DNA from: Bacillus sp. AFS037270
GTDB lineage: Bacteria; Bacillota; Bacilli; Bacillales_B; DSM-18226
Reading direction: 5' to 3'
Assembly: GCF_002585305.1 (NCBI RefSeq)
Contig: NZ_NUNF01000062.1
Coordinates: 8,978-65,198, forward strand
DNA: 56,221 nt
Shown here: positions 38,941 through 47,727 of the stretch, piece after piece
Position numbering within the stretch: position 1 is the first letter of the stretch
How the letters are laid out: each line of letters starts with the position of its first letter
Program-made: the position numbers and the translations under genes
The notes under the pieces: generated by a model
Told to the model about the DNA's origin: nothing
Database searches by the model: none
The model's input: the letters and a program-made list of their open reading frames with translations, nothing else

Positions 38941-38996
38941 GGAGAGCACATTGCAGGCAGCGATGAGGTTAGGGGGTTCGATTCCCCTTGACGCTA
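38941..38996 (+). other. tRNA-like 3' half, probably a tRNA remnant
   Basis: CATTG/CGATG can form a 5-bp anticodon-type stem with a 7-nt loop CAGGCAG (GGC in the anticodon place). It is followed by a 6-nt variable region and a T-arm GGGGG-TTCGATT-CCCCT. Position 33 is A, not U, and no matching 5' acceptor strand or D-arm is found. It lies between the MFS stop and a strong terminator. Confidence 0.35.
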
Positions 38997-39003
38997 TAAA
39001 CAA

Positions 39004-39032
39004 AACACCGACTATAGCAGGTCGGTGTTTTT
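39004..39032 (+). terminator. terminator after the MFS gene
   Basis: AACACCGAC and GTCGGTGTT form perfect arms around an 8-nt loop and are followed by a T-run. Confidence 0.85.
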
Positions 39033-39172
39033 CGTTTTCTTAAATACACTTTTGTTAAATACAGTAAATATTAAGTCGTATTTCTTGTTCATCTAAACTC
39101 CCTTTAGTTTCAGTACATTTCTTCACAACCTCACCTCAATTCTAACATAAATATCCAGTTTTGTTTGAGAGC

Positions 39173-39212
39173 CTTACTCCATTAAATGGCCCGTTTGTTG
39201 AATAAGAGTGAT
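39173..39212. repeat. short dispersed repeat, copy 6
   Basis: ATTAAATGGCCCGTTTGTTG followed by AATAAG, close to copy 4. It lies next to a decayed gene. Confidence 0.45.
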
Positions 39213-39229
39213 CTAGAATATATATCTAT

Positions 39230-39575
39230 TTAAACACATTCAAAATGATTCGCCACCCACTTTGAATTATTATCTGCAACGTATTGTTCCGCAAGGATCA
39301 GGCGTTGTACAAGTTCTTTTTTTGATAATTTCATATATTTTCTTTGTATATTATCAAGATTTCGGTTTGGTTTTATTTTATGAAGTTCAATATTCTCGAT
39401 AGTTACAGAACTCTTGGATGGATTCTTGTCGTGCTTCCTTCCGAAAAGTGCGTGCTCTTCACCTCTACGTCTTTCCCCAGACGGCTAAAACGTTTCTCTG
39501 TATCTTTTGTCCATTCAATCAACTCGTATAATTCATGCCTCTGTTCAGGCTGCGGGATCTTCGCTTTAGTTCAAA
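39230..39575 (-). pseudogene. unrecognised frameshifted gene
   Basis: The minus strand reads PEQRHELYELIEWTKDTEKR and then GKDVEVKSTHFSEGSTTR. After a frameshift near 39410 it continues as IENIELHKIKPNRNLDNI and KKELVQRLILAEQYVADN to a stop at 39230. The composition is protein-like (charged helices) but I cannot name the family. The 5' end is not clear. The rest of 38897-39832 has only the tRNA-like piece, a terminator and repeat 6. Confidence 0.4.
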
Positions 39576-39832
39576 TAAATGCATCAAGCAAATTTGACCT
39601 CTCGTTTAATATTATAAACGAGTGTTTCTACACCTTCACTAAGCAAGGTACCGAATGAATATCAATTGTATTGTGAATTTTTTTGTATTTACTCATGGAT
39701 TACAAAAAACCTACTTCCAGCATCTAAGAAAACTTAACTTTAGGTTAAAACTTAATCCTTCATTTAGAAAAAAAACCACAGTATCTAGGACTGTGGTAAA
39801 TAAAAATTTTCTTTCTTATCTTTTTAATAGAC

Positions 39833-40771
39833 TTATATAGATCTCTTACTAAATGCAATTCCCATTGGTCTCTTTGCTTTACCATTAGATTCTTTGTAAT
39901 CTCCACCAATAAAAGGATCATTCCAAACTTCATAATTATAGATTTTGTTATATTCTTTAGCATATATACGGTACGTTTTTCCTTTAGGAACTGTAACTGC
40001 ATATTCATCACTTACAGTTTTTGTTTTTTGATACTGAAAACCTAATTCATATGCAATAGTTTTTACATCCATTCCGGCAGTCCCTGAAAAAGTATACGCA
40101 ACAGAGTCACTGACAGCCATTTTTGCTTCCGCTGGTCCTTGGTAACTACTCACACGAATCGTATCGCCAGTATCGTAATAACTAGTCTTTTTCTTTAGAT
40201 ATAACCCTGATCCCCATTGGGCTTCCATTGTTGAAGTTTCTGTACTAGTTGATGTTTCTGAAGCAGTAGTATTGATATCTTCCTCTGCACCAATAAATGC
40301 ATCAATCTGTTCTTCAGGAATAACTAGACTATACTCAAGAAGAGTTCCTTCTTCTGGTTCTGAAGCAACAGGATCAGAAGTTCCTTCCTCTGTAAGAATT
40401 GGTTCCTGTGACTCACTATTTTGTTGTGCATCAATTTCTTGCAATGTTTCAGGATCTGTAATATGTATTTGTAAATCTCCTGTTCTTGTTACCCCTACAG
40501 TTACACCATCTTCATCTTTATTTACATCAATTCCATCTGCAACTTCATATGTTTCCGTCTCTGCAAGCTTATCGTTTACTTCCTCAATAGTTTCCTTATC
40601 AGTGTACAAAGTTGTCCCATCGGTAGCAGTTGCATCTTCCGTTGTTTGAACAGTAGACGTTACTTCAGGATTTTGGGTAGATTCACCACTTTCTTCAGCC
40701 CTAACATTCATAAACAATAATGAACTCACAGCTAAAAATGTAGAAAGAAAAGTAAACACAATTTTCTTCAT
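39833..40771 (-). CDS. secreted acidic protein of unknown function
   Basis: A 312-residue protein with a Sec signal peptide (cleavage likely after VRA, residue 25). Residues 27-185 are a low-complexity, acidic, Glu/Thr/Ser-rich stretch. Residues about 186-312 look folded and beta-rich, with SGLYLKKKTSYYDTGDTIRV, VAYTFSGTAGMDVKTIAYEL and a basic end KAKRPMGIAFSKRSI. I recognise no catalytic motif. It is divergent from a subtilase gene with a 167-bp shared promoter gap, so the two may be expressed together. Confidence 0.7.
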   Translation of the reverse strand: MKKIVFTFLSTFLAVSSLLFMNVRAEESGESTQNPEVTSTVQTTEDATATDGTTLYTDKETIEEVNDKLAETETYEVADGIDVNKDEDGVTVGVTRTGDLQIHITDPETLQEIDAQQNSESQEPILTEEGTSDPVASEPEEGTLLEYSLVIPEEQIDAFIGAEEDINTTASETSTSTETSTMEAQWGSGLYLKKKTSYYDTGDTIRVSSYQGPAEAKMAVSDSVAYTFSGTAGMDVKTIAYELGFQYQKTKTVSDEYAVTVPKGKTYRIYAKEYNKIYNYEVWNDPFIGGDYKESNGKAKRPMGIAFSKRSI

Positions 40772-40938
40772 AGTTCCTTAGTCCCTTTTTCTATTTATTT
40801 CTAGTAAAATATATATTATTAATTGGAAATTGTATAGTGTTTTTTTTAAAATATGGAAAATGTTTTATTATTCTATTAAATTTTTAAAGATTTTTTTATA
40901 TAATAAATGTAATTATTTATCATGTTGAAGGAGATATT

Positions 40939-42015
40939 TTGAAAATAAATACTAAATTTCTATTAATTACTTTATGTTCCTTAATTATTATTTCAACCTT
41001 AGGCTTTATTAATAATTTTGAAACTCAAAAACGTGAAAATTACAAGAACAGTCCCTTTTTTTTAGTACAAAACATTAATAACAATAAAATGATATTGGAT
41101 TTAACTAGTCAAATATATCCTTCGGGAATTCCATTAGTTAAAAGTTCCTTTATTAGGAAAAAATACGGGGGATCAGGGATCAAAGTTGGAATTTTAGATA
41201 CGGGGGTAGACTACAATCATAAAGATTTAAATATTAAGGGCGGTATATCACTGATAGATAAATCTAATAATTATATGGATTATAGCGGACATGGAACTCA
41301 TGTAGCAGGAATTGTTGGATCATTGGATAATGGTATCGGTACTATTGGAATTGCTCCAAATGTTCAATTATTTGCTATAAAAGCTTTAGACTACAATGAA
41401 AAAGGGAAAATATCTAATATTATTGCAGGAGTACAATGGGCAATTGATAATGAAATAGATATATTAAATATGAGTGTCGGAGCCCCTATTTATTCTAAGG
41501 ACTTGAAGAATGTCTTGGAAAAGGCTTATCTTGCAGGGATGTTTATAGTGGCACCAGTTGGTAATAACGGATTTTCATATCAGTCTAACATACTTTATCC
41601 AGCTAAGTTTCCTACTGTCTTTGCGGTCGGGTCTGTTGATAAAAATTTACAAAGATCTCGTTTTTCTAACGTCGGGAACGAGTTAGATATAATGGCACCG
41701 GGAGAAAAAATAATTAGCACTTTTATTAATAATAAATACGCTTATGGTCAAGGCACCTCAATGGCTTCTCCTCTTGTTGCCGGTGCAGCTGCTGTTTTAC
41801 TAAGTGCAGACCCAACTCTTACTAATATACAAATTTCAGCTATTCTTAAAATATCTGCAAAAAGGAGAGGTGACACTTACGAATATAGTAATGGGGTTTT
41901 AGATGTTTCTAAAGCTTTAGATATAGTCTTGTTAAAGAAGAAGGATACTTTTTTATATAATTTTATTGTGGGTAAATTCACCCAAAATGCAAATCTTACT
42001 GTGGTTAGGTTTTAA
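40939..42015 (+). CDS. S8-family subtilisin-like protease, short form
   Basis: A 358-residue serine protease with an N-terminal signal or anchor helix (residues 6-25). The catalytic triad is Asp87 (GILDTGVD), His118 (GHGTHVAG) and Ser274 (GTSMASP), with the oxyanion Asn209. Only about 45 residues separate the signal and the catalytic domain, too few for the usual I9 propeptide, so it may not need the standard inhibitor-type maturation. It starts with TTG, 6 bp after AAGGAG. Its divergent neighbour is a secreted acidic protein, a possible substrate or partner (inference). Confidence 0.85.
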   Translation: MKINTKFLLITLCSLIIISTLGFINNFETQKRENYKNSPFFLVQNINNNKMILDLTSQIYPSGIPLVKSSFIRKKYGGSGIKVGILDTGVDYNHKDLNIKGGISLIDKSNNYMDYSGHGTHVAGIVGSLDNGIGTIGIAPNVQLFAIKALDYNEKGKISNIIAGVQWAIDNEIDILNMSVGAPIYSKDLKNVLEKAYLAGMFIVAPVGNNGFSYQSNILYPAKFPTVFAVGSVDKNLQRSRFSNVGNELDIMAPGEKIISTFINNKYAYGQGTSMASPLVAGAAAVLLSADPTLTNIQISAILKISAKRRGDTYEYSNGVLDVSKALDIVLLKKKDTFLYNFIVGKFTQNANLTVVRF

Positions 42016-42135
42016 TTATCCTAATAAGTAAATATACAAGGTTTCTCTTTTTAATTGCTTAATTCAAGTATATCATAAATATTATATAAACAGATTAAGT
42101 CGTCTTTGCATGCCCCAGCCTTTATGTCAAGTTTT

Positions 42136-42153
42136 GGCCCCGTAAAAGGGGCC
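42136..42153 (+). terminator. terminator downstream of the subtilase gene
   Basis: GGCCCC and GGGGCC arms around a 6-nt loop with T-rich flanks. It lies 120 bp after the stop, but there is no other gene between. Confidence 0.6.
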
Positions 42154-42904
42154 ATTTACTATTTAAGATAATTGTTTAAACGGATAGCAAAGTAATTCCA
42201 CATAATACTAATTGTCGCACTGCCAATCTTAATTTTTTTTAGACATTTCCATACCCCTTTTATCATCCTTTAAATAGATATTGATTTTTATTTCAGGTTC
42301 AACGTTCACCCCCCCCCCGACACAACATCCATTTATTTACAAATTAAAACCAAAATACAAATGGTAAAAGAACTCAATTATAATTCGTGTAAATTTGAAA
42401 CTACTAATAAAAAAACAGGAGTGCTATTATAGCAACTCCTGTTTTAAATAATAGTGAGGATATTGGCGAAATAGTTATTGAGATAAATGATGGAGTTATT
42501 ACCTATCAAGCACAGACTCTTCCTCAATGAACACTTCCTGTTGCAGAACAATTCAAAGAAGATTAACTAAAAAGAATCTATATCTGTGTTAAACCTTATT
42601 GGTGTAGGCACGTTAAATACTAATCTACAAAAAACAAGCATCTTTACTAAAAAGTGATTTTTTATTTAGATTACTTCAAGTTGGTTCTTCTTCAGACCTT
42701 TCTTATATACTTAATTAATTCAAAAGACCATTTGCCCTGCAAATTGGTTACCTTTCTTCCCCGAATCATCTATCAAAAGGTTGCCCAAGCAACCGTCAAG
42801 CAGGCTCGATGCCTGTGTTATTTAATCAAGAAAAAACGGATGTTTTTTTTCCATTCGTGAATCAACATCGGCGTAGGTCCTGCAGATGTTTTTCGGTTTC
42901 AGTT
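42154..42904. other. intergenic region with a hairpin and a protein-like scrap
   Basis: At 42412-42445 AAAACAGGAGTGC and GCAACTCCTGTTTT form a hairpin with one bulge and T/A-runs, like a terminator. Plus-strand codons at about 42446-42565 read ILAK-like and NSEDIGEIVIEINDGVITYQ in different frames, with an in-frame stop before PVAEQFKED, so a decayed gene is possible. Its family is not clear. Confidence 0.35.
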
Positions 42905-43096
42905 TTATACGGATAAAATCATCGTATGTTTTGTCGGTTTATATTTATCGTTCATAACCTCAATAAATAGCTGGATATAGATTTTTTTAGGCTTACAACC
43001 ATATTCCATTAAATGGTATTCGATTTCATCTTTAAGACCGGTATTTTCAATTGCTTTTGCTTCCACTTTATAAAAATCAGATAGGATAATCATCAT
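42905..43096 (-). CDS. small hypothetical protein downstream of radC
   Basis: A 63-residue protein, mixed charged and aliphatic (SDFYKVEAKAIENTGLKDEI, then GCKPKKIYIQLFIEVMND). No family is recognised. AGGGAGAAGG lies before the ATG at a good distance. It follows the RadC-like gene after 58 bp in the same direction and may be cotranscribed. Confidence 0.55.
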   Translation of the reverse strand: MMIILSDFYKVEAKAIENTGLKDEIEYHLMEYGCKPKKIYIQLFIEVMNDKYKPTKHTMILSV

Positions 43097-43154
43097 AATA
43101 ACCTTCTCCCTTCAAGCAAAGGGGGAAATCTCCCCCTTTGCTATATTGCTATTA

Positions 43155-43607
43155 TTATAGATAGCCTTTCTCCTTAAGGCTGACATGCTTTCCGGTATGG
43201 GTGACAATCACATGGTCAAGGACTTCAATACCTAAAATTCTCCCTGCCTCTGCGAGTCGCTTGGTAATGTCGATATCCTCCCGGCTCGGTGTAGGGTCTC
43301 CACTAGGATGCTGATGGCTGACAATAATGGAGGCCGCATTATTAATAATAGCGCATTTCATCACCTCCCTTGGATGAACAATACTCGCGTTCAAACTTCC
43401 TACATGAGCTCTATGTAACCCAACTACCTGATTTTTCGTATTGAGCATCATCACAAGAAGCACTTCCCGGTCTTCATCCGCAATGTAAGAGGCGGCTAAT
43501 TTTTGGGCATCTTCTGGTGAACGAACAGCATACTGTGCAAACGGCTCAGCGGATTCCTTAATTTCTTGTTTGATTCTAACGACTTCAAAGATTGACATTA
43601 ATTCCAT
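43155..43607 (-). CDS. radC: RadC-family JAB-domain protein
   Basis: A 150-residue JAB/MPN domain with the JAMM motif intact: His98, His100 and Asp111 in VSHQHPSGDPTPSREDID. It lacks the N-terminal helix-hairpin-helix region of full-length chromosomal RadC (about 225 residues), which is typical of RadC-like proteins carried on mobile elements. The biochemical role is unsettled; a link to DNA repair has been withdrawn for E. coli. A GGGAG site precedes the ATG. Copy 2 of the large repeat element ends about 52 bp upstream. Confidence 0.85.
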   Translation of the reverse strand: MELMSIFEVVRIKQEIKESAEPFAQYAVRSPEDAQKLAASYIADEDREVLLVMMLNTKNQVVGLHRAHVGSLNASIVHPREVMKCAIINNAASIIVSHQHPSGDPTPSREDIDITKRLAEAGRILGIEVLDHVIVTHTGKHVSLKEKGYL

Positions 43608-43659
43608 TTTTCAAAACTCCCTTTCATTATTTGTTTTTTCTTTTCCATTTTTTCTTTTT

Positions 43660-44183
43660 GGATTCCGAAGCGAATCCATTCCCCAAAAGGGGATGATTTT
43701 TCCCCTTTTGCAAGTAGAACGAAAAACACGCATAGGCAATGGGTCAAGGGCGATTTTCGCACAAAAAGTTTTTTGCTGTTGCGAAAGCGTCATTAAGTAA
43801 AAAACTTTTTTGCCCCTTGACCGATTGACTAACTTTCTTAGCTTCTAGTCGGAAAGGTTCGGGTGTCCTACCGGCTGGAAGGTTAGAAAGCTTGCGTTGT
43901 TTTACGATTCGGAAGGCAAAAGGGAAAAATCAACAATAAAAGCAGCCGTTTCGGCTGCTCTCCCTTTGTCTTTTATTCTTTTAGTCTTTCAATCTTTTGA
44001 TTTTCCGGTTTTCGGCTCGTTCGGTATGGCGGCGTTAGCCGTAAATGGAACAGGAACCTACGGAATGTAGGCGTAGGCCGTACAGTCCGTGGGTATCGGT
44101 CCATTTAATGCCGAAGCGACACGTACGGAATGACAGAAAGGGTGCTTTTCCTTTCTGATCAGTCCGTAGTGCTGCCGCCCAAA
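43660..44183 (-). repeat. large structured repeat element, copy 2 (upstream of radC-like gene)
   Basis: The most complete copy. In minus-strand sense: a 5' module (44183 to about 44093) with ACGGA...TCCGT enclosing CAGAAAGG/CCTTTCTG and then GCTTCGGC; the shared core (to about 43815) with CCTAC/GTAGG and AGCAGCCG/CGGCTGCT (43941-43959) followed by U-rich DNA; and the 3' module with GGTCAAGGG/CCCTTGACC enclosing TTTCGCA/TGCGAAA and CAAAAA/TTTTTG, then GGATTC/GAATCC at 43660-43677. It ends about 52 nt before the radC ATG. Open frames inside are not conserved between copies. Confidence 0.75.
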
Positions 44184-44430
44184 ATATGTTCTCATCCTTA
44201 TAACACTCTCTGAACATTGACGTAATCTTCCGAATACCTTTTGAACTTAATAAAAAAGCCCCTCAACTTTTAGTAAGGGGGAAATTAATAAAAATAATAG
44301 ATTTTTCACTTTTCGCTTCCGATTTCTCATTTTTCATATTTTTAAAGATTCACATTATAAGGATATGATGATGAAAAATCAACTTGTATAATGTATATTA
44401 TATGCTAAGTTAAATTCAAGCATCGAGCAT

Positions 44431-44460
44431 AGAGCAAACCTTTAAAGGCTTGCTCTTTTT
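44431..44460 (+). terminator. orphan terminator hairpin
   Basis: AGAGCAA and TTGCTCT arms around a 12-nt loop followed by a T-run. No plus-strand gene ends just before it, so it may be left over from a lost gene. A second C/G-rich hairpin (CCCCT/AGGGG) lies at about 44254-44281. Confidence 0.55.
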
Positions 44461-44745
44461 GTGTTCAAATCAACATCAATTTAAGAATTTCCGAATGCTG
44501 GGATATTGTCTCTGAATTTCACGAAAAATTCCGAATACCCTGATTTTTTGTGTTACTATAAGCTTCCAACAAATTCACATCTCCATACATCATCTTTATT
44601 CGTTTCTGTTTTTAAATAATTTCGAGTGGTAACAAGCTCCAAAACTATTAAATGAAAAACCTTGTCAGATATTCTGACGAAAATATTCACTGAAGATTCA
44701 TAAAGTTATATATTCAATTCAAGGAAAAAAGAGAGGATGTAAAAA

Positions 44746-44817
44746 ATGAAAAAAATAGAAAATATGGGATTAATTTCATTCTTAGTTTTAGTTATTAGAA
44801 CAACATTTACTTATTAA
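44746..44817 (+). CDS. possible 23-residue hydrophobic peptide
   Basis: ATG with GAGAGG 9 bp upstream opens a 23-codon frame with a hydrophobic centre (MGLISFLVLVIRTTF). It could be a membrane peptide, a leader peptide, or the start of a gene that shifts frame into the next entry. Evidence is limited to the start signals. Confidence 0.3.
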   Translation: MKKIENMGLISFLVLVIRTTFTY

Positions 44818-44823
44818 AAGGAG

Positions 44824-44979
44824 TTGCTCAATATAACATTCGTAAAAAGCACTTTTAACTATACTATTTTACCATTTATTTTAATAGGCTTAATAATCAC
44901 GCTACTACCAATTTTACTATTATCAGAAAATGTAAGTGTTTTTCAATGGTTAATGTGTCGCATGTTTGAAAATAAATAA
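44824..44979 (+). CDS. possible small single-helix membrane protein
   Basis: A frame of 51 codons from TTG with a strong membrane helix (FILIGLIITLLPILLLSE) and a basic/aromatic end. AAAAGGAG touches the TTG, which is too close, so the start is uncertain; it may be the frameshifted end of the peptide gene just upstream. No family is recognised. Confidence 0.25.
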   Translation: MLNITFVKSTFNYTILPFILIGLIITLLPILLLSENVSVFQWLMCRMFENK

Positions 44980-45560
44980 AGGTGGAAAAATAATAAATGT
45001 TAATTTAATATAGAAGAGAAAAAAGCTTTTTGTATTTTAGTTTTTTTAATGTTTATAAGTGATTTTATTTTCTTTTTTTGATTTATACGAAATTGAAAAC
45101 TCTTCTTTTAATATAGTGTACATCTAAATATTGGTCCGTTACTTTTACAAATATTCATTTTTATTTATGCCTACAAATAACCAAAAAGAACTCGGATAAA
45201 AATCTAAGTATCCTATGTTGGTTATATATTTTTCCGTTTTGTTGTCCAATAAGAAATTAATTTTTTTCCTAGTTATCTCACCCACTTTAGATATTTCCTA
45301 TTTTTAACGAATAAGGAATTTCCTTTTTTAACCTGCTTCGCTTAATAGATTTTAATCAATCTTTTTTATAGACTTTATTACAAATTATCAAACTTTATTC
45401 AGAATCCATACTTTTTACGTATTTCAATGTAACAAAAATGTATTATGTAACATAATACAAGTCACCCTGGGGTGACTTCATGGTTTAGATGCATTTGAAT
45501 AGTACGAGCACGTAACGATCTACCTTGCACTATCATGAATAGCTGATTACCTATTTATGA
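44980..45560. other. AT-rich intergenic DNA
   Basis: Nothing coding seen. A hairpin AAGTCACCC/GGGTGACTT with a short centre lies at about 45461-45480. Confidence 0.35.
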
Positions 45561-45564
45561 TCTT

Positions 45565-45900
45565 TCGACTATAAATAAACAGTTTACCACCCATGATAAT
45601 GGTTCGTTCGACCGTACAAAATACCTGTACACCCATATATAACCTCTCGGCCATATATGAACGTTAACTTCATTGAGTCATGTACTCATCTAATTCTGCG
45701 GCACTCGGCACGATCTTCGCTCGACCCATATGATAAATTGGGACCTTATAGTAATAATACCTTCTAGTGGTACGACTACAATAAAACCTTTCTCTACCAT
45801 ATAGAATCTTCCCTCCGACCATACACAAACCATTATTAGATGATCTGTATACAATCTTTGGCTAACCTATATATACTCCATAAGAGCATATATAAAATCT
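45565..45900. repeat. degenerate tandem repeats, period about 22-24 bp
   Basis: Units approximate CGACCATATATAAACCTT and recur near 45565, 45587, 45608, 45630, 45647, 45721, 45744, 45768, 45792, 45814, 45862 and 45884. Read on the minus strand many units give Tyr-Gly-Arg-like peptides (ILYGRERFY, VIYGCTGILYGR), and a frame ends MGRAKIVPSAAELDEYMTQ, but frames are broken. It may be a decayed repeat-protein gene or a non-coding array. Confidence 0.5.
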
Positions 45901-46352
45901 TGGCTCAACCGTTACGTACTAATATCAAGAGCAAATTCATTCGAACTATACGCAATGAGAATATAACATATTTGGAAAAAGGTCACTCATTACAATCAAC
46001 ATATTATTTTTTCTTCTACACATAATAATTTTTAGGTTTTACCCTAATTTATACTTCCTGAGGAGTGATCACTCAATACACAACCCGTTCCTACTTTCAC
46101 TAGTAAATCCAAAACATCAAATTGCTTTTTTCTTTCTTCCAAGTTGAGCTCCAGTCCCTTCTATGTACCTTTATAACCTTATCCTATTTCTCTAGTTCCT
46201 TTAAATTGTTTCTTTAGTTTTTGAAACTTTATTATATTTCAGGGGTTTTAAAATTTAAATACTATTCCTGTAATCATTTTCAATGATTTCAAATAATTAA
46301 GTCTTGAAATGTATTTCAGCAAGTAAACCATGACATTAAAGGGAGAAAAACC

Positions 46353-46580
46353 ATGAAAGTATTAGGAGTATTTGTATTTATTCTTTTATTAGCCATTTCT
46401 TTAAGTATATTAATGGATATTCTCTTAGGCTTTAAGCTTTCTCACGCATTATTGCATATACTTAACTCATTTTGGGTAATAGAAACTGGAGAATATGTAA
46501 TGATTGCATTTCTTTTATTAATTACAATTGGTCAGCAAATCATGATTATCATAAAAAAGAATAAACAAAATGGTACCTAG
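46353..46580 (+). CDS. small two-helix membrane protein, possible germinant receptor D subunit
   Basis: A 75-residue protein with two membrane helices (VFVFILLLAISLSILMDILL and MIAFLLLITIGQQIMIII). A GGGAGA site precedes the ATG. Its length, topology and position fit the D subunits of GerA-type receptors, small two-helix proteins encoded in or beside ger operons that tune germination. It converges on the B-subunit gene and overlaps its end by 4 bp, rather than being in the operon. The match rests on features, not on alignment. Confidence 0.55.
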   Translation: MKVLGVFVFILLLAISLSILMDILLGFKLSHALLHILNSFWVIETGEYVMIAFLLLITIGQQIMIIIKKNKQNGT

Positions 46581-47680
46581 TTAGCTTTTTTTATGAAACG
46601 ATTACGTATCATAGCAACAACCATCATGCATAACGGAATGATGATATGCAAAGGAATGTGAATATAATATGAAGTAATCGTTTGACCTTCCTCAATATGT
46701 TCAGCAAAATTGGAGGCAATCATCATTGATAAAAATGTGATTATAATCCCAGCTGGGAAAATAATTTGTTGATGATTTTTTAACTTGAACAAATCAACCA
46801 TTCCGATTACCGCGGCATAAAAAAAGATGGCGATTTTAAAAAACATCGTAATTAGAAAGGTAAAAACAACAATAGCATCAAGCCGTTGTAAAAACTCCAT
46901 AAGATTAACTTTTCCGATGGTTGATAGCAAAGGGAAAGTCGATCTTCCCACTTCATCAGCACCAAGAACAGCAACATTTAAAGCAGCTGTATAACTTAAT
47001 ATGAGACCACTTGAAATTAAGGCAGAAAGCCAAGTTTTTTTTGCTAATTCAGGTCGATTTAAATAAGGAAGAATCATAGTAAAGACAAGTATTTCAGCAA
47101 AAGGGAAATAGGTAATCAACGGAAATGCTGTTGTAATGATTGGATTCCATCCATTTTCTAGGAACGGCTCCAAATTATTAAATTCGACATTTCCTGAAAC
47201 ATATACTAACAGGTTGCCTATGAGGCCCAAAAGGATCAGAATGACAATTAATACTTCTGATGTTCTTCCTACTACTTCAATCCCTAGATAAAGTACATAA
47301 CAAATGGCAAGAACCATCAAGATATTGATCGCCAATAACGGTGTCGCTGGCATAGTTGAGGTAAGTAACAAATCACTGAAGTCCCGTAAATTCCGGGAAG
47401 CAGCATACAAAAAGTAAACCGTGTATACTAAGCCGATGATCCACCCAATGTACTTGCCAAATATTTTCCGGGCATATCCGGTTAACGGCAGGTTGGGATA
47501 TAGACGAAATAAAAAGTAGTACATGAAAAATAAAACAATTCCCCCGAATAGCCCTAACAGAATAGCAAGCCAGGCATCTTTTCCCGCACTACTGCCTAGG
47601 CTTACTACAAGCGCGCTTCCAAGTTCAAACAAGAACATCATGGCAAATAGTTGGACGACACTAACTTTGGCTTTCTCCAT
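46577..47680 (-). CDS. GerAB-family germinant receptor B subunit
   Basis: A 367-residue integral membrane protein of the spore germination permease group (amino acid-polyamine transporter fold), with about 10 helices. It begins VQLFAMMFLFELGSALVVSL; other blocks are GWIIGLVYTVYFLYAASRNL and FADISLT-like YFPFAEILVFTMILPYL. B subunits bind the germinant in the inner spore membrane. It is the last gene of the A-C-B operon, 47 bp after the C-subunit gene. Confidence 0.88.
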   Translation of the reverse strand: MEKAKVSVVQLFAMMFLFELGSALVVSLGSSAGKDAWLAILLGLFGGIVLFFMYYFLFRLYPNLPLTGYARKIFGKYIGWIIGLVYTVYFLYAASRNLRDFSDLLLTSTMPATPLLAINILMVLAICYVLYLGIEVVGRTSEVLIVILILLGLIGNLLVYVSGNVEFNNLEPFLENGWNPIITTAFPLITYFPFAEILVFTMILPYLNRPELAKKTWLSALISSGLILSYTAALNVAVLGADEVGRSTFPLLSTIGKVNLMEFLQRLDAIVVFTFLITMFFKIAIFFYAAVIGMVDLFKLKNHQQIIFPAGIIITFLSMMIASNFAEHIEEGQTITSYYIHIPLHIIIPLCMMVVAMIRNRFIKKAN

Positions 47681-47727
47681 TGTTTTAGAAGACCTTCCTT
47701 CGTTACTTGTTATGCTCGACTTTTCAT

